This document shows positions 1 to 8,202 of a stretch of DNA of 64,000 nucleotides, in pieces. The stretch's first letter is position 1; every line of letters starts with the position of its first letter. The stretch spans positions 1,875,001-1,939,000 of the forward strand of contig NZ_CP102951.1 of the NCBI RefSeq assembly GCF_024741815.1, read 5' to 3'. The notes beneath the pieces are model-generated. The model did not search any database. It saw only the letters and a program-made list of their open reading frames with translations, and was not told the DNA's origin. Both the position numbers and the translations under genes were made by a program. This DNA is from Pseudomonas sp. LS1212 (lineage in GTDB: Bacteria > Pseudomonadota > Gammaproteobacteria > Pseudomonadales > Pseudomonadaceae).

Positions 1-86
1 GCGCTCGCGTGCGCAGCAGACGCAAGATCTTGAGATCGCCGGGGAGCCCCTGCGGGACTCCAGCGCAGCCTGGCGGCAGCGGCTAC
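1..86. repeat. REP/REPIN-type repeat, copy cut by window edge
   Basis: This is the right part of the element seen complete at 112-216. The two copies are nearly identical with a period of 130 bases, and both end in the arm gcggcagcggctac. The same arm recurs at 21430-21536, 29443-29535, 29578-29677, 30261-30388 and 35172-35287, so it belongs to a dispersed family. Confidence 0.8.
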
Positions 87-111
87 GCCGACCGTGGTGA
101 GCCAAACTCAT

Positions 112-216
112 GTAGCCGCTGCCGCCGGCTGCGCTCGCGTGCGCAGCAGACGCAAGATCTTGAGATCGCCGGGGAGCCCCTGCGGGACTCCAGCGCAGCC
201 TGGCGGCAGCGGCTAC
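112..216. repeat. REPIN: two inverted REP arms
   Basis: The left arm gtagccgctgccgccggctg and a right arm ending gcggcagcggctac are inverted relative to each other and enclose about 60 bases. The right end abuts GNAT coding sequence, so this copy appears to have replaced the 5' end of that gene. Confidence 0.8.
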
Positions 217-220
217 ATCC

Positions 221-675
221 GAGCTGATCCGCAACCTGACCAGTTCTATGCCTATGAATCCTCGGACTGGGAACAGGAGGACGTGGAGGTCGACGGTCGC
301 TTCTACATCCACGACGCCCACCTGGCGCGCTATTGGCAGGAGCCGCAGTGGAGCGCCAACCTGATTCTGGTCGACGGCTTCATTGCCGGCTTCCTGCTGA
401 TCGAGCGAAGCGAGTTGCCGGGGCTGCAAGCCCTGGAGCTGGCGGACCTGTTCATTCTGAAGAAATACCGCCGACTGGGCATCGGCCGGGCCCTGGCCAC
501 GCAGGTGCTAACGAGCGGGGAGCATGCCTGGCTGGTACGGTTCTACCAACAGGATGAAACGGCCCGGTCGTTCTGGCGCGCAGTGCTGGACGACCTGCCT
601 CGGCCGGTGCATAGCATCGAGCCGGATGACGACCCGCAATTGTTGAGCTTCCTGGTGACACCGGCAATCCATTGA
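221..675 (+). pseudogene. GNAT N-acetyltransferase, 5' end lost to REP and frameshifted
   Basis: The frame ending at 675 encodes a GNAT-fold acetyltransferase that would transfer acetyl from acetyl-CoA to an amine. The cofactor-binding motif A is intact (ADLFILKKYRRLGIGRAL), as is the rest to the C-terminus. The usual first strand and helix are missing. Residues that fit the family's N-terminal helix (ELIRNLT) lie at 221-240 in another frame and join the main frame (QFYAYESSDWE) only if one C is added near 240. Further upstream there is only REP sequence. The open frame can be extended to a GTG at 94, but that stretch translates the REP. It is probably dead or remodelled; an assembly error could explain the single missing base but not the missing start. 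Confidence 0.6.
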
Positions 676-1337
676 GCGTGCTCGGGGCTGTTTGCGCTTC
701 GCACACCCGCCATTTCCCGAGGCCCCGGCCATGGCGAACGGAGGTTGTGCGACTGATCCGCACTTTTTCAACCCACCCGCCACTTCCGCTGCAATCGGCG
801 TACATCTAAAGTCAGAGAGCACCTTCAGGGGACTCCAGGTCCCGTTGATATCGCCCCGCCGAGCCCTATCGCCGGCAACCTGACAGGAACATTCCGTTCA
901 AGGTCAATGCAGGCGATCTTCCTGACAGTTCTCTCGCCCCCATGCTCTGAAAAAAAGAGTGGTCGTAGAGCGACTTTATACGCAGAACTGCGATCAGCAA
1001 CAAGCCAGAAGACTTCTACAAAAACAAATAGTTTTAGTCGTCCCATAAAGAAAGTCATCCTACCTTAAGTTCAGATATTTCAATCATTGGCCAAAAACCA
1101 AACCCTCGATGCGCGCAACACAACCAAGAAACAACCTACGCATTTCTCGGATCCATTACCAAACACCATTCGCTAACATGCAGATACTTGCTCAAGCGCT
1201 TAATTTTTCGCAGCCGGCGCCGAGCAAGCAACGCATAAAAAATAATACTCAACAAGCAACCTTTGCGCTCGAACATCGAGCCTAAACCATTCGCTCTCTA
1301 AGTAGCTTGACACTGAGCAATGTCACGGAGAACAAAT
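676..1337. other. gene-free AT-rich leader of the bacteriocin gene
   Basis: No convincing coding sequence was seen. From about 900 onward the base composition is clearly richer in A and T than the flanking genome, as expected of an acquired bacteriocin module. I found no good CTG-N10-CAG LexA box here, so the control of the toxin gene is undetermined. The segment must contain its promoter. Confidence 0.5.
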
Positions 1338-3569
1338 ATGTGTGGCCGTAAGGTACATGAAATTCCAGCAATCCACATTGGTGCTCAGCCACCACCCGGT
1401 ATAGACCCCATAGGGGGAGGTTTCAGCCAAACTTCAAAAATATTTCAAAACAACAGTCACTTCGGCTTCCAGCCGGCAGTCGGAATGGTTTTGCACAAAC
1501 TACGGAACACCGTCAAGGCATTGGCAGAGGAGTATAAAGCCCTATCCAACCAACTACCGCAAACCATTGAGTATGAACTGGCCGCAACAAGGCTTGAGGG
1601 CCAAACCAACCCGCTTCCGCCCGCTGAATCAATCATTCGCGAGTTGGGCGTGCGTAACAAACTATTGCTTCGTAAGACCGCTGAGTTCCATAACAAAACG
1701 GCTATCGCCAATGGATTTTATGGCTCCGATCCCATTAACACGCCGTTGCAGATGTTCTACAAAAAAGCCCTGACCATGGAGAAGAGGGTGGGGCCGGACG
1801 GCATAGCAATGCGGGCGTGGCAAAAATCTTACAGAGCGGCTCACGATGCTCGACTGCTCTCTCAAACCATCCAGTTGCTTAACCAGCAATCCGTCAATGT
1901 GCAGAACCGCCTCCGCGTTGTGCAGGCAGAAGATCAGGCACGATTGGCGGTGGAGCGGGAAGCGCAGCGGGCAGCCGCTGAACAAGCTCGTATTGCAGCA
2001 GAGGCTGAAGTTAAACGACTAGCCGCTGAAAAAGCTCGTATTGCAGCAGAAGCTGAAGCTCAACGACTAGCCGCTGAAAAAGCTCGTATTGCAGCAGAAG
2101 CTGAAGCTCAACGATTAGCCGCTGAACAAGCTCGTATTGCAGCAGAAGCTGAAGCTCAACGATTAGCCGCTGAACAAGCTCTTATTGCAGCAGAAGCTGA
2201 AGCTCAACGATTAGCCGCTGAACAAGCTCGTGTTGCAGCAGAAGCTGAAGCTCAACGATTAGCCGCTGAACAAGCTCGTGTTGCAGCAGAAGCTGAAGCT
2301 CAACGACTAGCCGCTGAACAAGCTCGTGTTGCAGCAGAAGCTGAAACCCAACGAGTAGCCGCCGCCGAACAGGCTCGACTTGAGGCACTGGCTGAAGATC
2401 AGGCCCGTCCGCAGCCCCGCACTTTCGCTAACAGTGGGTCAATGGCGGCCGTCGGTCCGGTTTTTACCGCCACGACCGGAAGCGTCATCACCAATACCGC
2501 TACATCATTAGCGCTCAGGAACGCACTGCGCGCAGCAGTATCCGCCGCAATCGGAGCGCTCGTCACCGCGGCAACACCCGTTATTGTGGGGTTCGCCGCA
2601 CTGCTTGCGCCATCGAGACTGGGTAACAGCGATCTCTATTCTGTGAGTGTTCCGCTGTCAGAACTCGCGCCTGACTTAACCGAAGACCTGCACGGACTCG
2701 CAGCGGTCCAGGGAGAGGTCAACCTGAGAGTGTCCCTGGGTTCACGGAGGATTGGCAACCAGACGCAGATCGTAGTCGCCACCACAGACGGTGTATCGGT
2801 ACCTTCCACCGTACCTGTCCGACTCGCACAGTTTGACCCACAAAAGAAAGTCTACGTTTCCACCAGCACTGGCCCCCAATCCGTCACCACGACCTGGACG
2901 CCGGTGGTGGAGTCGCCCCCCCGATCGACCGAGTCTCCGGCGGCCGAAACTGACTTGCCGGTATATGAAGGCGCTACCGCCACCCCTGACGAAGGACGAA
3001 TCGATACTTTTCCACAGCTGGATCAATTCAGCTTTGGTGGTTTCATCACCGTATTTCCTGCGGAGTCGGGCATTCCGCCTCTCTATGTCGTATTTAACAG
3101 TCCGTACGATGGCGCCACTGCCACGGGGGAGCACAGTGGACGCGACTTCAATCCGGATCAGGCAGGTGGACCGATAGTTGAACTGGACTGGAAGACCGCA
3201 ATGATCACCCAGGAAGGGATTGACGCAGTCAAGTTACATACTGCTCGACTCGATCAATCTGACGCCAACGACATAATGATTGAACGTCTTGAAAAAATCC
3301 TGAAAGGCGATTTGGATATAACTGATACGGATCGACGCTACTACACTCATGAAATCAGGGAGCTTGAAAGATTTCGGGGGATGGGGCTCAGCGATGACTT
3401 CAAACCCCAAAATGGCTCCTCAGCCTGGAATAATGCTCATACAGCTACGCTGGAAGACTACAAACTCAACGGCGACGAGATGTTGCTGTACTCTAACGAA
3501 GCAATACAAGCAGGGGACAAGCAGATAAACCGCATATATGAGCAACTGCTAAAAGGAGTATTTGAATGA
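1338..3569 (+). CDS. S-type pyocin-like bacteriocin with unassigned C-terminal toxin domain
   Basis: This is a large modular bacteriocin of about 743 residues. A receptor or translocation region without a signal peptide (1-195) is followed by a long Ala/Glu/Arg coiled coil built of 16-residue repeats (about 200-350). Then come a hydrophobic stretch and the pyocin_S translocation domain (about 380-550), recognisable by LGNSDLYSVSVPLSELAPD. The C-terminal toxin module (about 575-743) contains RRYYTHEIRELERFR and WNNAHTATLEDY. It is not the HNH DNase, the E5 or D tRNase, or the colicin M type that I know. The conserved-looking His, Glu and Arg residues suggest an enzyme, which is inference. I chose ATG 1338 because ACGGAG lies 7 bases upstream; an in-frame ATG at 1320 has a poor ribosome site. 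The stop overlaps the immunity start. Confidence 0.85.
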   Translation: MCGRKVHEIPAIHIGAQPPPGIDPIGGGFSQTSKIFQNNSHFGFQPAVGMVLHKLRNTVKALAEEYKALSNQLPQTIEYELAATRLEGQTNPLPPAESIIRELGVRNKLLLRKTAEFHNKTAIANGFYGSDPINTPLQMFYKKALTMEKRVGPDGIAMRAWQKSYRAAHDARLLSQTIQLLNQQSVNVQNRLRVVQAEDQARLAVEREAQRAAAEQARIAAEAEVKRLAAEKARIAAEAEAQRLAAEKARIAAEAEAQRLAAEQARIAAEAEAQRLAAEQALIAAEAEAQRLAAEQARVAAEAEAQRLAAEQARVAAEAEAQRLAAEQARVAAEAETQRVAAAEQARLEALAEDQARPQPRTFANSGSMAAVGPVFTATTGSVITNTATSLALRNALRAAVSAAIGALVTAATPVIVGFAALLAPSRLGNSDLYSVSVPLSELAPDLTEDLHGLAAVQGEVNLRVSLGSRRIGNQTQIVVATTDGVSVPSTVPVRLAQFDPQKKVYVSTSTGPQSVTTTWTPVVESPPRSTESPAAETDLPVYEGATATPDEGRIDTFPQLDQFSFGGFITVFPAESGIPPLYVVFNSPYDGATATGEHSGRDFNPDQAGGPIVELDWKTAMITQEGIDAVKLHTARLDQSDANDIMIERLEKILKGDLDITDTDRRYYTHEIRELERFRGMGLSDDFKPQNGSSAWNNAHTATLEDYKLNGDEMLLYSNEAIQAGDKQINRIYEQLLKGVFE
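1941..2374 (+). repeat. in-frame 48-bp tandem repeats, about 9 units
   Basis: About nine 48-base units each encode a 16-residue helix unit (consensus RIAAEAEAQRLAAEQA). The middle units are nearly identical at DNA level, while the first and last are diverged and one unit carries an extra Ala codon. All lie inside the bacteriocin coiled coil, whose length they set. Confidence 0.9.
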
Positions 3570-3823
3570 ACACTATCGAGCAAATTGTAAGAAATGAGCC
3601 GATTGCAGATGTCGTTTCAGTTTTCGGAGTTGGGCTCGCCTACCCATCGCTCGATAGAATGTTCGGTAAGTATCGGTTTGAAGTCATAGCAAATGGCGAA
3701 CTGCTGAAAACCTATGCAAAGCTTTTTGAAGAGGGCGTACTGGCTAACGGCGACGGCCCGATAGCCATCAAAGGCCCAAACTGGAAAGAACCAAAGTTCG
3801 TGACAGAAAAAAGATACGTCTAA
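3566..3823 (+). CDS. probable immunity protein for the upstream bacteriocin
   Basis: This small protein of 85 residues starts inside the toxin stop codon (ATGA overlap), the classic arrangement for a bacteriocin and its immunity gene with translational coupling. A ribosome site (AAAAGGAG) lies at the end of the toxin gene. The sequence is soluble and slightly charged, with no signal peptide or membrane segment, and has a central segment YPSLDRMFGKYRFEV and a late NGDGPIAIKGPNWKEP. It does not resemble the four-helix DNase immunity family encoded at 4016-4282. A cytoplasmic inhibitor of an enzymatic toxin fits, but the function comes from position only. Confidence 0.7.
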   Translation: MNTIEQIVRNEPIADVVSVFGVGLAYPSLDRMFGKYRFEVIANGELLKTYAKLFEEGVLANGDGPIAIKGPNWKEPKFVTEKRYV

Positions 3824-3876
3824 GGAAGGTCTAAAGTAGCCACCGTGGGTGAACGGGGAAAATTTGAGATTCACCC

Positions 3877-3915
3877 GACGGTAAGCCTGGATTAAAATCC
3901 ACATAATCTGAGTAA
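3877..3915 (+). pseudogene. fossil 3' end of a colicin-DNase immunity gene
   Basis: Read in frame, this segment gives DGKPGLKST-stop-SE-stop. It aligns codon by codon with the C-terminus of the intact immunity gene downstream (NGKPGFKPIQPE). Similarity continues past the stop through the trailing hairpin (3935-3965 versus 4302-4332). An internal TAA at 3904-3906 kills it. It marks an older DNase-immunity gene that was overwritten when the present toxin/immunity module arrived. Confidence 0.65.
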
Positions 3916-4015
3916 AACTCAATAACAAACAGCGCTCCGCTACCTGCGTCACACTGGTAGCGTAGGGTGCTGGCAATTTAGGTGCCACCCAAAATGACTA
4001 AGCAAGGAACGTAAT

Positions 4016-4282
4016 ATGGCCATTAAAAATTTTTCCGAATATACCGAAAAAGAGTTTTTACTGCTCGTCAAAAAAATCTGTAATTCAGAATTTACAACAG
4101 AAGACGAACAAATACAGGCCGTGCTTGATTTTGAGCAGCTGACCGAGCACCCCGACGGCTCTGATTTAATTTATTATGCGCCGTCAGAGCAAGAAGCAAC
4201 TCCAGAAGTCATTCTCGCAAAAATCAAGGAGTGGCGTGCCGCTAACGGCAAGCCGGGATTCAAGCCCATACAACCTGAGTAA
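4016..4282 (+). CDS. colicin/pyocin DNase immunity protein (Im2/Im7/Im9 family), orphan
   Basis: The protein has 88 residues, the normal length for this family of four-helix immunity proteins, which bind the exosite of colicin E-type HNH DNases in the cytoplasm. Family hallmarks are visible: EYTEKEFLLLVKKI in helix I, TEHPDGSDLIYY with the paired tyrosines of helix III, and the C-terminal IKEWRAANGKPGFKP. AAGGAA lies 7 bases before the ATG. No matching HNH DNase bacteriocin is encoded nearby, so it looks like an orphan that would protect against competitors' DNase pyocins. A weak hairpin follows it. Confidence 0.9.
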   Translation: MAIKNFSEYTEKEFLLLVKKICNSEFTTEDEQIQAVLDFEQLTEHPDGSDLIYYAPSEQEATPEVILAKIKEWRAANGKPGFKPIQPE

Positions 4283-4301
4283 AGTCCAATAACACCCAGC
4301 A

Positions 4302-4332
4302 CTCCGCTACCGGCCTCATATAGGTAGCGGAG
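4302..4332 (+). terminator. hairpin after the orphan immunity gene
   Basis: The 10-base arms ctccgctacc and ggtagcggag enclose an 11-base loop. No strong T run follows, so termination efficiency is uncertain. A decayed sister hairpin lies at 3935-3965 behind the immunity fossil. Confidence 0.55.
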
Positions 4333-4375
4333 TCGTTCAGAAGTGTAACGCAATACCAACGAAAATCCGGACTCC

Positions 4376-4993
4376 TCAATGCCCAAAACCGGGCAATACC
4401 AAGCAGGTGCCCAGGCCAATCAGCGCCGTGCCTATGACTTTGTCGACCACACCCTGTTTCTCCAGCATGCGTCTATGCAGTATTTCAGCAGAGAAGAACA
4501 CCGCAACGAAACTGAACCACACCCAATGAAAGAACGACATGAACAACCCATAGGAAAAGTTGGCCGCCATCGAGCTGCCGGCCTGGACCACTTGGGTGTA
4601 GGTGGCGACCAAAAAGAGCATGGTCTTTGGATTCAACGCGTTGGTCAGAAAACCGGTACTAAACGCCTTCCACAGAGTCGGTACATGACCGTTGGCGCTA
4701 CCCAGTGTCAAGGTGGTGGTGTTGATCAGGGATTTGATGCCCAGGTAGATCAGGTATCCCGCCCCCAGGAATTTCATCGCCATGAACAGGGGCGGTGAGT
4801 GGGTGATGACCACGGCAATGCCCAACACCGTATAAAACACATGCACCTGAACACCGCAGGCGATACCCAATGCAGCCATCAGGCCGCTGCGGCGCCCGTA
4901 GGCGTAACTGTTGCGCGTAACCATGGCAAAGTCGGGGCCAGGGCTGATGACGGCCAGAATGGTAACGGCCGCAACCGCCAGTAGTTCGTTCAT
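4376..4993 (-). CDS. LysE/RhtB-family amino acid exporter
   Basis: The protein of 205 residues has five to six hydrophobic segments and the family signature near the N-terminus (ISPGPDFAMVTRNSYAYGRRSG), followed by GIACGVQVH and NALNPKT. LysE/RhtB proteins export amino acids or homoserine-type compounds across the inner membrane by proton antiport. The substrate cannot be told from sequence. It is divergent from the LysR gene at 5203, with about 210 bases between them, the usual layout for a LysR-regulated exporter. Confidence 0.88.
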   Translation of the reverse strand: MNELLAVAAVTILAVISPGPDFAMVTRNSYAYGRRSGLMAALGIACGVQVHVFYTVLGIAVVITHSPPLFMAMKFLGAGYLIYLGIKSLINTTTLTLGSANGHVPTLWKAFSTGFLTNALNPKTMLFLVATYTQVVQAGSSMAANFSYGLFMSFFHWVWFSFVAVFFSAEILHRRMLEKQGVVDKVIGTALIGLGTCLVLPGFGH

Positions 4994-5202
4994 GAATAGG
5001 CTCCGCAGGGCACGGCTAACCGTGCCGCAGTTAAGACGCTATGCCAGGCGTATTTTTGCGCTACGCCTGATCACAGATTGTTGATGACATACCTCTAGCA
5101 TCGCCACGCACAGATACTGCGGGCTGCGGCCATGATGGAGATTTGCTAGCGGGTGAAAAAGCGATTTATAGTCGCGTAAATCTGTGAGAAATCATCGTCT
5201 AT

Positions 5203-6090
5203 ATGAGCCTCCCGCCGCTTGCCGCCTTTCGCTTTTTCAACGTCGCAGCGCAAACCCAGAGCTTTGTCCGGGCAGCCGAGTTGCTGCACGTGACCCACGG
5301 CGCCGTCAGCCGCCAGGTGCGCTTGCTGGAAGAGGCGTTGGGGGTTGAGCTGTTCGAGCGGCGCAACCGGGCCATTTTTCTCAACCACGCCGGGCGTACG
5401 CTCTACAACGTCACGGGCCCGATGTTCGAGCAATTGCAAAGCACCGTTTACCGGTTGCAGCAGGAGTCGCGCGAAGACGTGCTGGTGTTGTCCTGCGAGC
5501 CGACCATCGCCATGAAATGGCTGATCCCGCGCCTGCCGGACTTTCACCAAAAGCACCCTCATTTGCAGGTCCAGTTGCTGGCAGCGGGCGGCCCCATCGA
5601 TTTCACCCGGTCTGGCGCCGACTTGGCCATTCGGCGTGATGACTTTCACTGGGACGAGTCGGTGCACAGCGTGAAGATCTGTGACGAGTGGATCGGCCCT
5701 GTCTGCACAGCCGTCGCACGGCCGCCCGCTGACCTGCTCGACGGCGCGCGATTGCTGTACAGCAAGACGCGGCCCATGGCGTGGGACAACTGGCTGCGCT
5801 TGCAGAATCTGTCAGCGCGTGACGCCCTCAAGGCCGAGTACGAGCACTTCTACTTGTGCGTGCAGGCAGCAGCTGCGGGGCTGGGGATTGCCATGGCGTC
5901 GTTTCTTATGGTGCAGGACGAGCGGGAGTCGGGCCAGTTGCTGGCACCCTGGGGCTTTGTCCAGGACGGCTCGGGCTATTGCCTGTTATCACCGAGACCC
6001 TTCGACGAAAGCCCCAAATGCATCACGTTCCAGCAGTGGATTGCCAGGCAGGCGATGCTGAGTATCGAGCAGCTCAATCGCCAGGGCTGA
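5203..6090 (+). CDS. LysR-family transcriptional regulator (GcvA-like)
   Basis: The protein of 295 residues has an N-terminal winged helix (FFNVAAQTQSFVRAAELLHV, then VSRQVRLLEEALGVELFER) and a C-terminal periplasmic-binding-protein-type effector domain from about residue 90. The motif LPPLAAFRFFNVAA is typical of the GcvA branch. It is transcribed away from the LysE exporter and probably controls it, responding to the exported amino acid; that link is inferred from position. The ATG at 5203 starts the conserved N-terminus directly. Confidence 0.88.
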   Translation: MSLPPLAAFRFFNVAAQTQSFVRAAELLHVTHGAVSRQVRLLEEALGVELFERRNRAIFLNHAGRTLYNVTGPMFEQLQSTVYRLQQESREDVLVLSCEPTIAMKWLIPRLPDFHQKHPHLQVQLLAAGGPIDFTRSGADLAIRRDDFHWDESVHSVKICDEWIGPVCTAVARPPADLLDGARLLYSKTRPMAWDNWLRLQNLSARDALKAEYEHFYLCVQAAAAGLGIAMASFLMVQDERESGQLLAPWGFVQDGSGYCLLSPRPFDESPKCITFQQWIARQAMLSIEQLNRQG

Positions 6091-6103
6091 CGATGCCGAG
6101 CGC

Positions 6104-7723
6104 TCAAGCACTCATATGTGAAATCACCCCATTCAGGCCGACAGACAACTGGTGCAGATCCTCGCTCGCCACTTGCGTACGCTGCACGTTGCCCTCGTTG
6201 GTGGTCGCGATGGCGGTGATTTCCGTCAGGTTGCGCGAGATGTCTTCGGCCACCGACGTTTGTTCTTCGGCCGCTGTCGCAATCTGCCGATTCATGTCGC
6301 GAATCGCTTCGACCGCTGCAGTAATGCGCTCCAACGACTGGCCTGCCTGGGTGACCTGGTCCACGCTTTGCTGGCTGCGAGACTGACCACTTTCAATGGC
6401 GTTCGCCGCGTCGACAGCGCCGGTCTGCACTGAATTGATGATCTGGTGGATTTCAGCGGTGGAGGCTGCAGTGCGTTGTGCCAGGGTCCGCACTTCGTCC
6501 GCCACCACCGCGAACCCTCGTCCGGCATCGCCGGCGCGCGCCGCTTCGATGGCGGCGTTGAGTGCCAGCAGGTTGGTTTGCTCGGCAATGCCACGGATGA
6601 CTTCCAGAACCTTGCCGATGCGGCCGCTGTCGCTTTCAAGGCGGCGGATCACCTCGGCGGTGTTGCGGATTTCATCGCGCATCGCGGTAATGGAGTGGAT
6701 CGTTGCGCTCATGACCTTTCCTCCCTCCTGCGAGCTGCGGTCAGCCTCATCGGCAGCCTCTGCCGCCTGCACCGCGTGACGCGCCACTTCCAGCGCGGTC
6801 GCGGACATTTCAGTCATGGCCGTCGCCACCTGGTCGGTACGGTCGAACTGTTCGCGGGTGCCTTGCGCCATCAGCGCAGCGATGGCCTTCAGTTCGCTGC
6901 CGGCCGTGTCCAGATGGGTGGTGCTGGACTTAAGGCGCGTGAAAGTTTCAGAAAGAAAATCACGCAGCGTGTTAGCTGCCGTCGCCAGGCGTCCCAGTTC
7001 ATCCTGGCGATCAACGCTGACGCGGTCACGAAAATGTCCCTCGCTCATTTGCGCGACGTAGTCGATGAGCAATCGAATGGGCCCGACAATGTTGCGATTG
7101 ACCCTCCACAGGGCCAGCGCCCCGACCAGCAACGCGGAGGCCAGTATCACCAGGGCCCCCAGCAAGATGGTTTGTTTGGCGGCATTATCGATCAGCGCCG
7201 ACTGGCTTTCACTCTGCTTGCGCAAACCGGTCACCAGCTCGTTCATCTGCTCGCTGGCGGCGCGGTCCACGCCCTGGACCGCCTTATCGCCGGTCACCGG
7301 ATCGCCACCCGATGCGTTGAAGGCATCCAGTCCCTTGCGGTAGGCGACGCCCAGGTTACGGTGCTGGTCGCGTAGCCGGTCGATCTTTTCTTTCACCTGC
7401 GATTCAATGCCAGTCAGGGCGCTGAGTTGGCCAAGTGCGTCCTGCACACGCTGTTCCTGATCCTCGAACTGATTCCAGTACTTGTCTCGATCGGCAGGGT
7501 TCTTGCCGCGCAACAATACGTTTTTCCATTCTTGCACCTGAACCTTGAATTGCAGGTTGGCCTGGTCGATAAGTTGCGAGGCTTGCAACGGGCCTTCCAC
7601 CAAGCCCCGGTAGGCCTGCACGCTATTGGAAAGGAAATGGAAGCAGGCCAGCGCGATCACAAGTATCAGCGCCAGGCTACCGCCGAGCAACGCGAGGATC
7701 TGAAATCGCAGGGATTTCGACAT
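6104..7723 (-). CDS. methyl-accepting chemotaxis protein
   Basis: The protein of 539 residues is a transmembrane chemoreceptor. It has a TM helix at about 10-32, a periplasmic four-helix-bundle-type sensor at about 33-188, a second TM helix at about 189-211, a HAMP domain at about 212-265 and a long cytoplasmic signalling coiled coil. The hairpin tip EAARAGDAGRGFAVVADEVR is perfectly conserved, so it can couple to CheA/CheW. No C-terminal NWETF-type tether is present. The sensor carries QVQEWKNVLLRG, a signature of four-helix sensor domains of unknown ligand. It is convergent with the LysR gene, only 13 bases apart. Confidence 0.93.
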   Translation of the reverse strand: MSKSLRFQILALLGGSLALILVIALACFHFLSNSVQAYRGLVEGPLQASQLIDQANLQFKVQVQEWKNVLLRGKNPADRDKYWNQFEDQEQRVQDALGQLSALTGIESQVKEKIDRLRDQHRNLGVAYRKGLDAFNASGGDPVTGDKAVQGVDRAASEQMNELVTGLRKQSESQSALIDNAAKQTILLGALVILASALLVGALALWRVNRNIVGPIRLLIDYVAQMSEGHFRDRVSVDRQDELGRLATAANTLRDFLSETFTRLKSSTTHLDTAGSELKAIAALMAQGTREQFDRTDQVATAMTEMSATALEVARHAVQAAEAADEADRSSQEGGKVMSATIHSITAMRDEIRNTAEVIRRLESDSGRIGKVLEVIRGIAEQTNLLALNAAIEAARAGDAGRGFAVVADEVRTLAQRTAASTAEIHQIINSVQTGAVDAANAIESGQSRSQQSVDQVTQAGQSLERITAAVEAIRDMNRQIATAAEEQTSVAEDISRNLTEITAIATTNEGNVQRTQVASEDLHQLSVGLNGVISHMSA

Positions 7724-8202
7724 AAGACAATCTCACCAAAGGGAATGCGGCCGACGGCCGAACAGGTTTCAAAACTCGCCACATCCCTGTGCCGCCGCGC
7801 AGGGTAACCGCTGGGCGGAGACAGCCCATGTGATCGGCTGGGAAGTGGCGTTCTTGAGCGGTTTTTGAGGGGAGGGCGACGATCGGTATTTCGGGCTTGG
7901 CGCTGCACATTTGTGTGACAATTGATGGTTGGTCAGCGGGTGGTGAGATCGCCGCTGGCACTCATTCCTGGCAGGAGAAGTTCATCCCTATTGGCCAATC
8001 TGTTTCACTGCCCATGCTTCTCGAAGCGGCCCCGATGTAGGAGCGGGCTTGCCCGCGATGCAGGCAACACGGTCTTGATGCTTTCACCGCAGCCCACCGG
8101 TCACGCTGCTGGAATAAATTCCGGCAGCGTCGGTAGCCAACACGACTCCGTTCGCCGGTGTCACCAGTAGCCTATTTGCCGATCTTAACAACCGAGTCGG
8201 AT
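7724..8202. other. intergenic region with one REP
   Basis: No gene was recognised. The segment contains the promoter side of the chemoreceptor gene and a single palindromic REP of the second family at about 8036-8060 (gagcgggcttgcccgcgat). The rest is unremarkable. Confidence 0.5.
8036..8060. repeat. REP, second family
   Basis: The palindrome gagcgggcttgcccgcgat is the common Pseudomonas REP core. Related copies occur at 11797-11820, 21381-21405 and 48116-48187. Confidence 0.8.

Noticed and set aside
1941..2374. Regular 48-bp repeats resembling a CRISPR array
   Set aside because: The repeats are contiguous with no unique spacers, stay in frame and encode a coiled coil.
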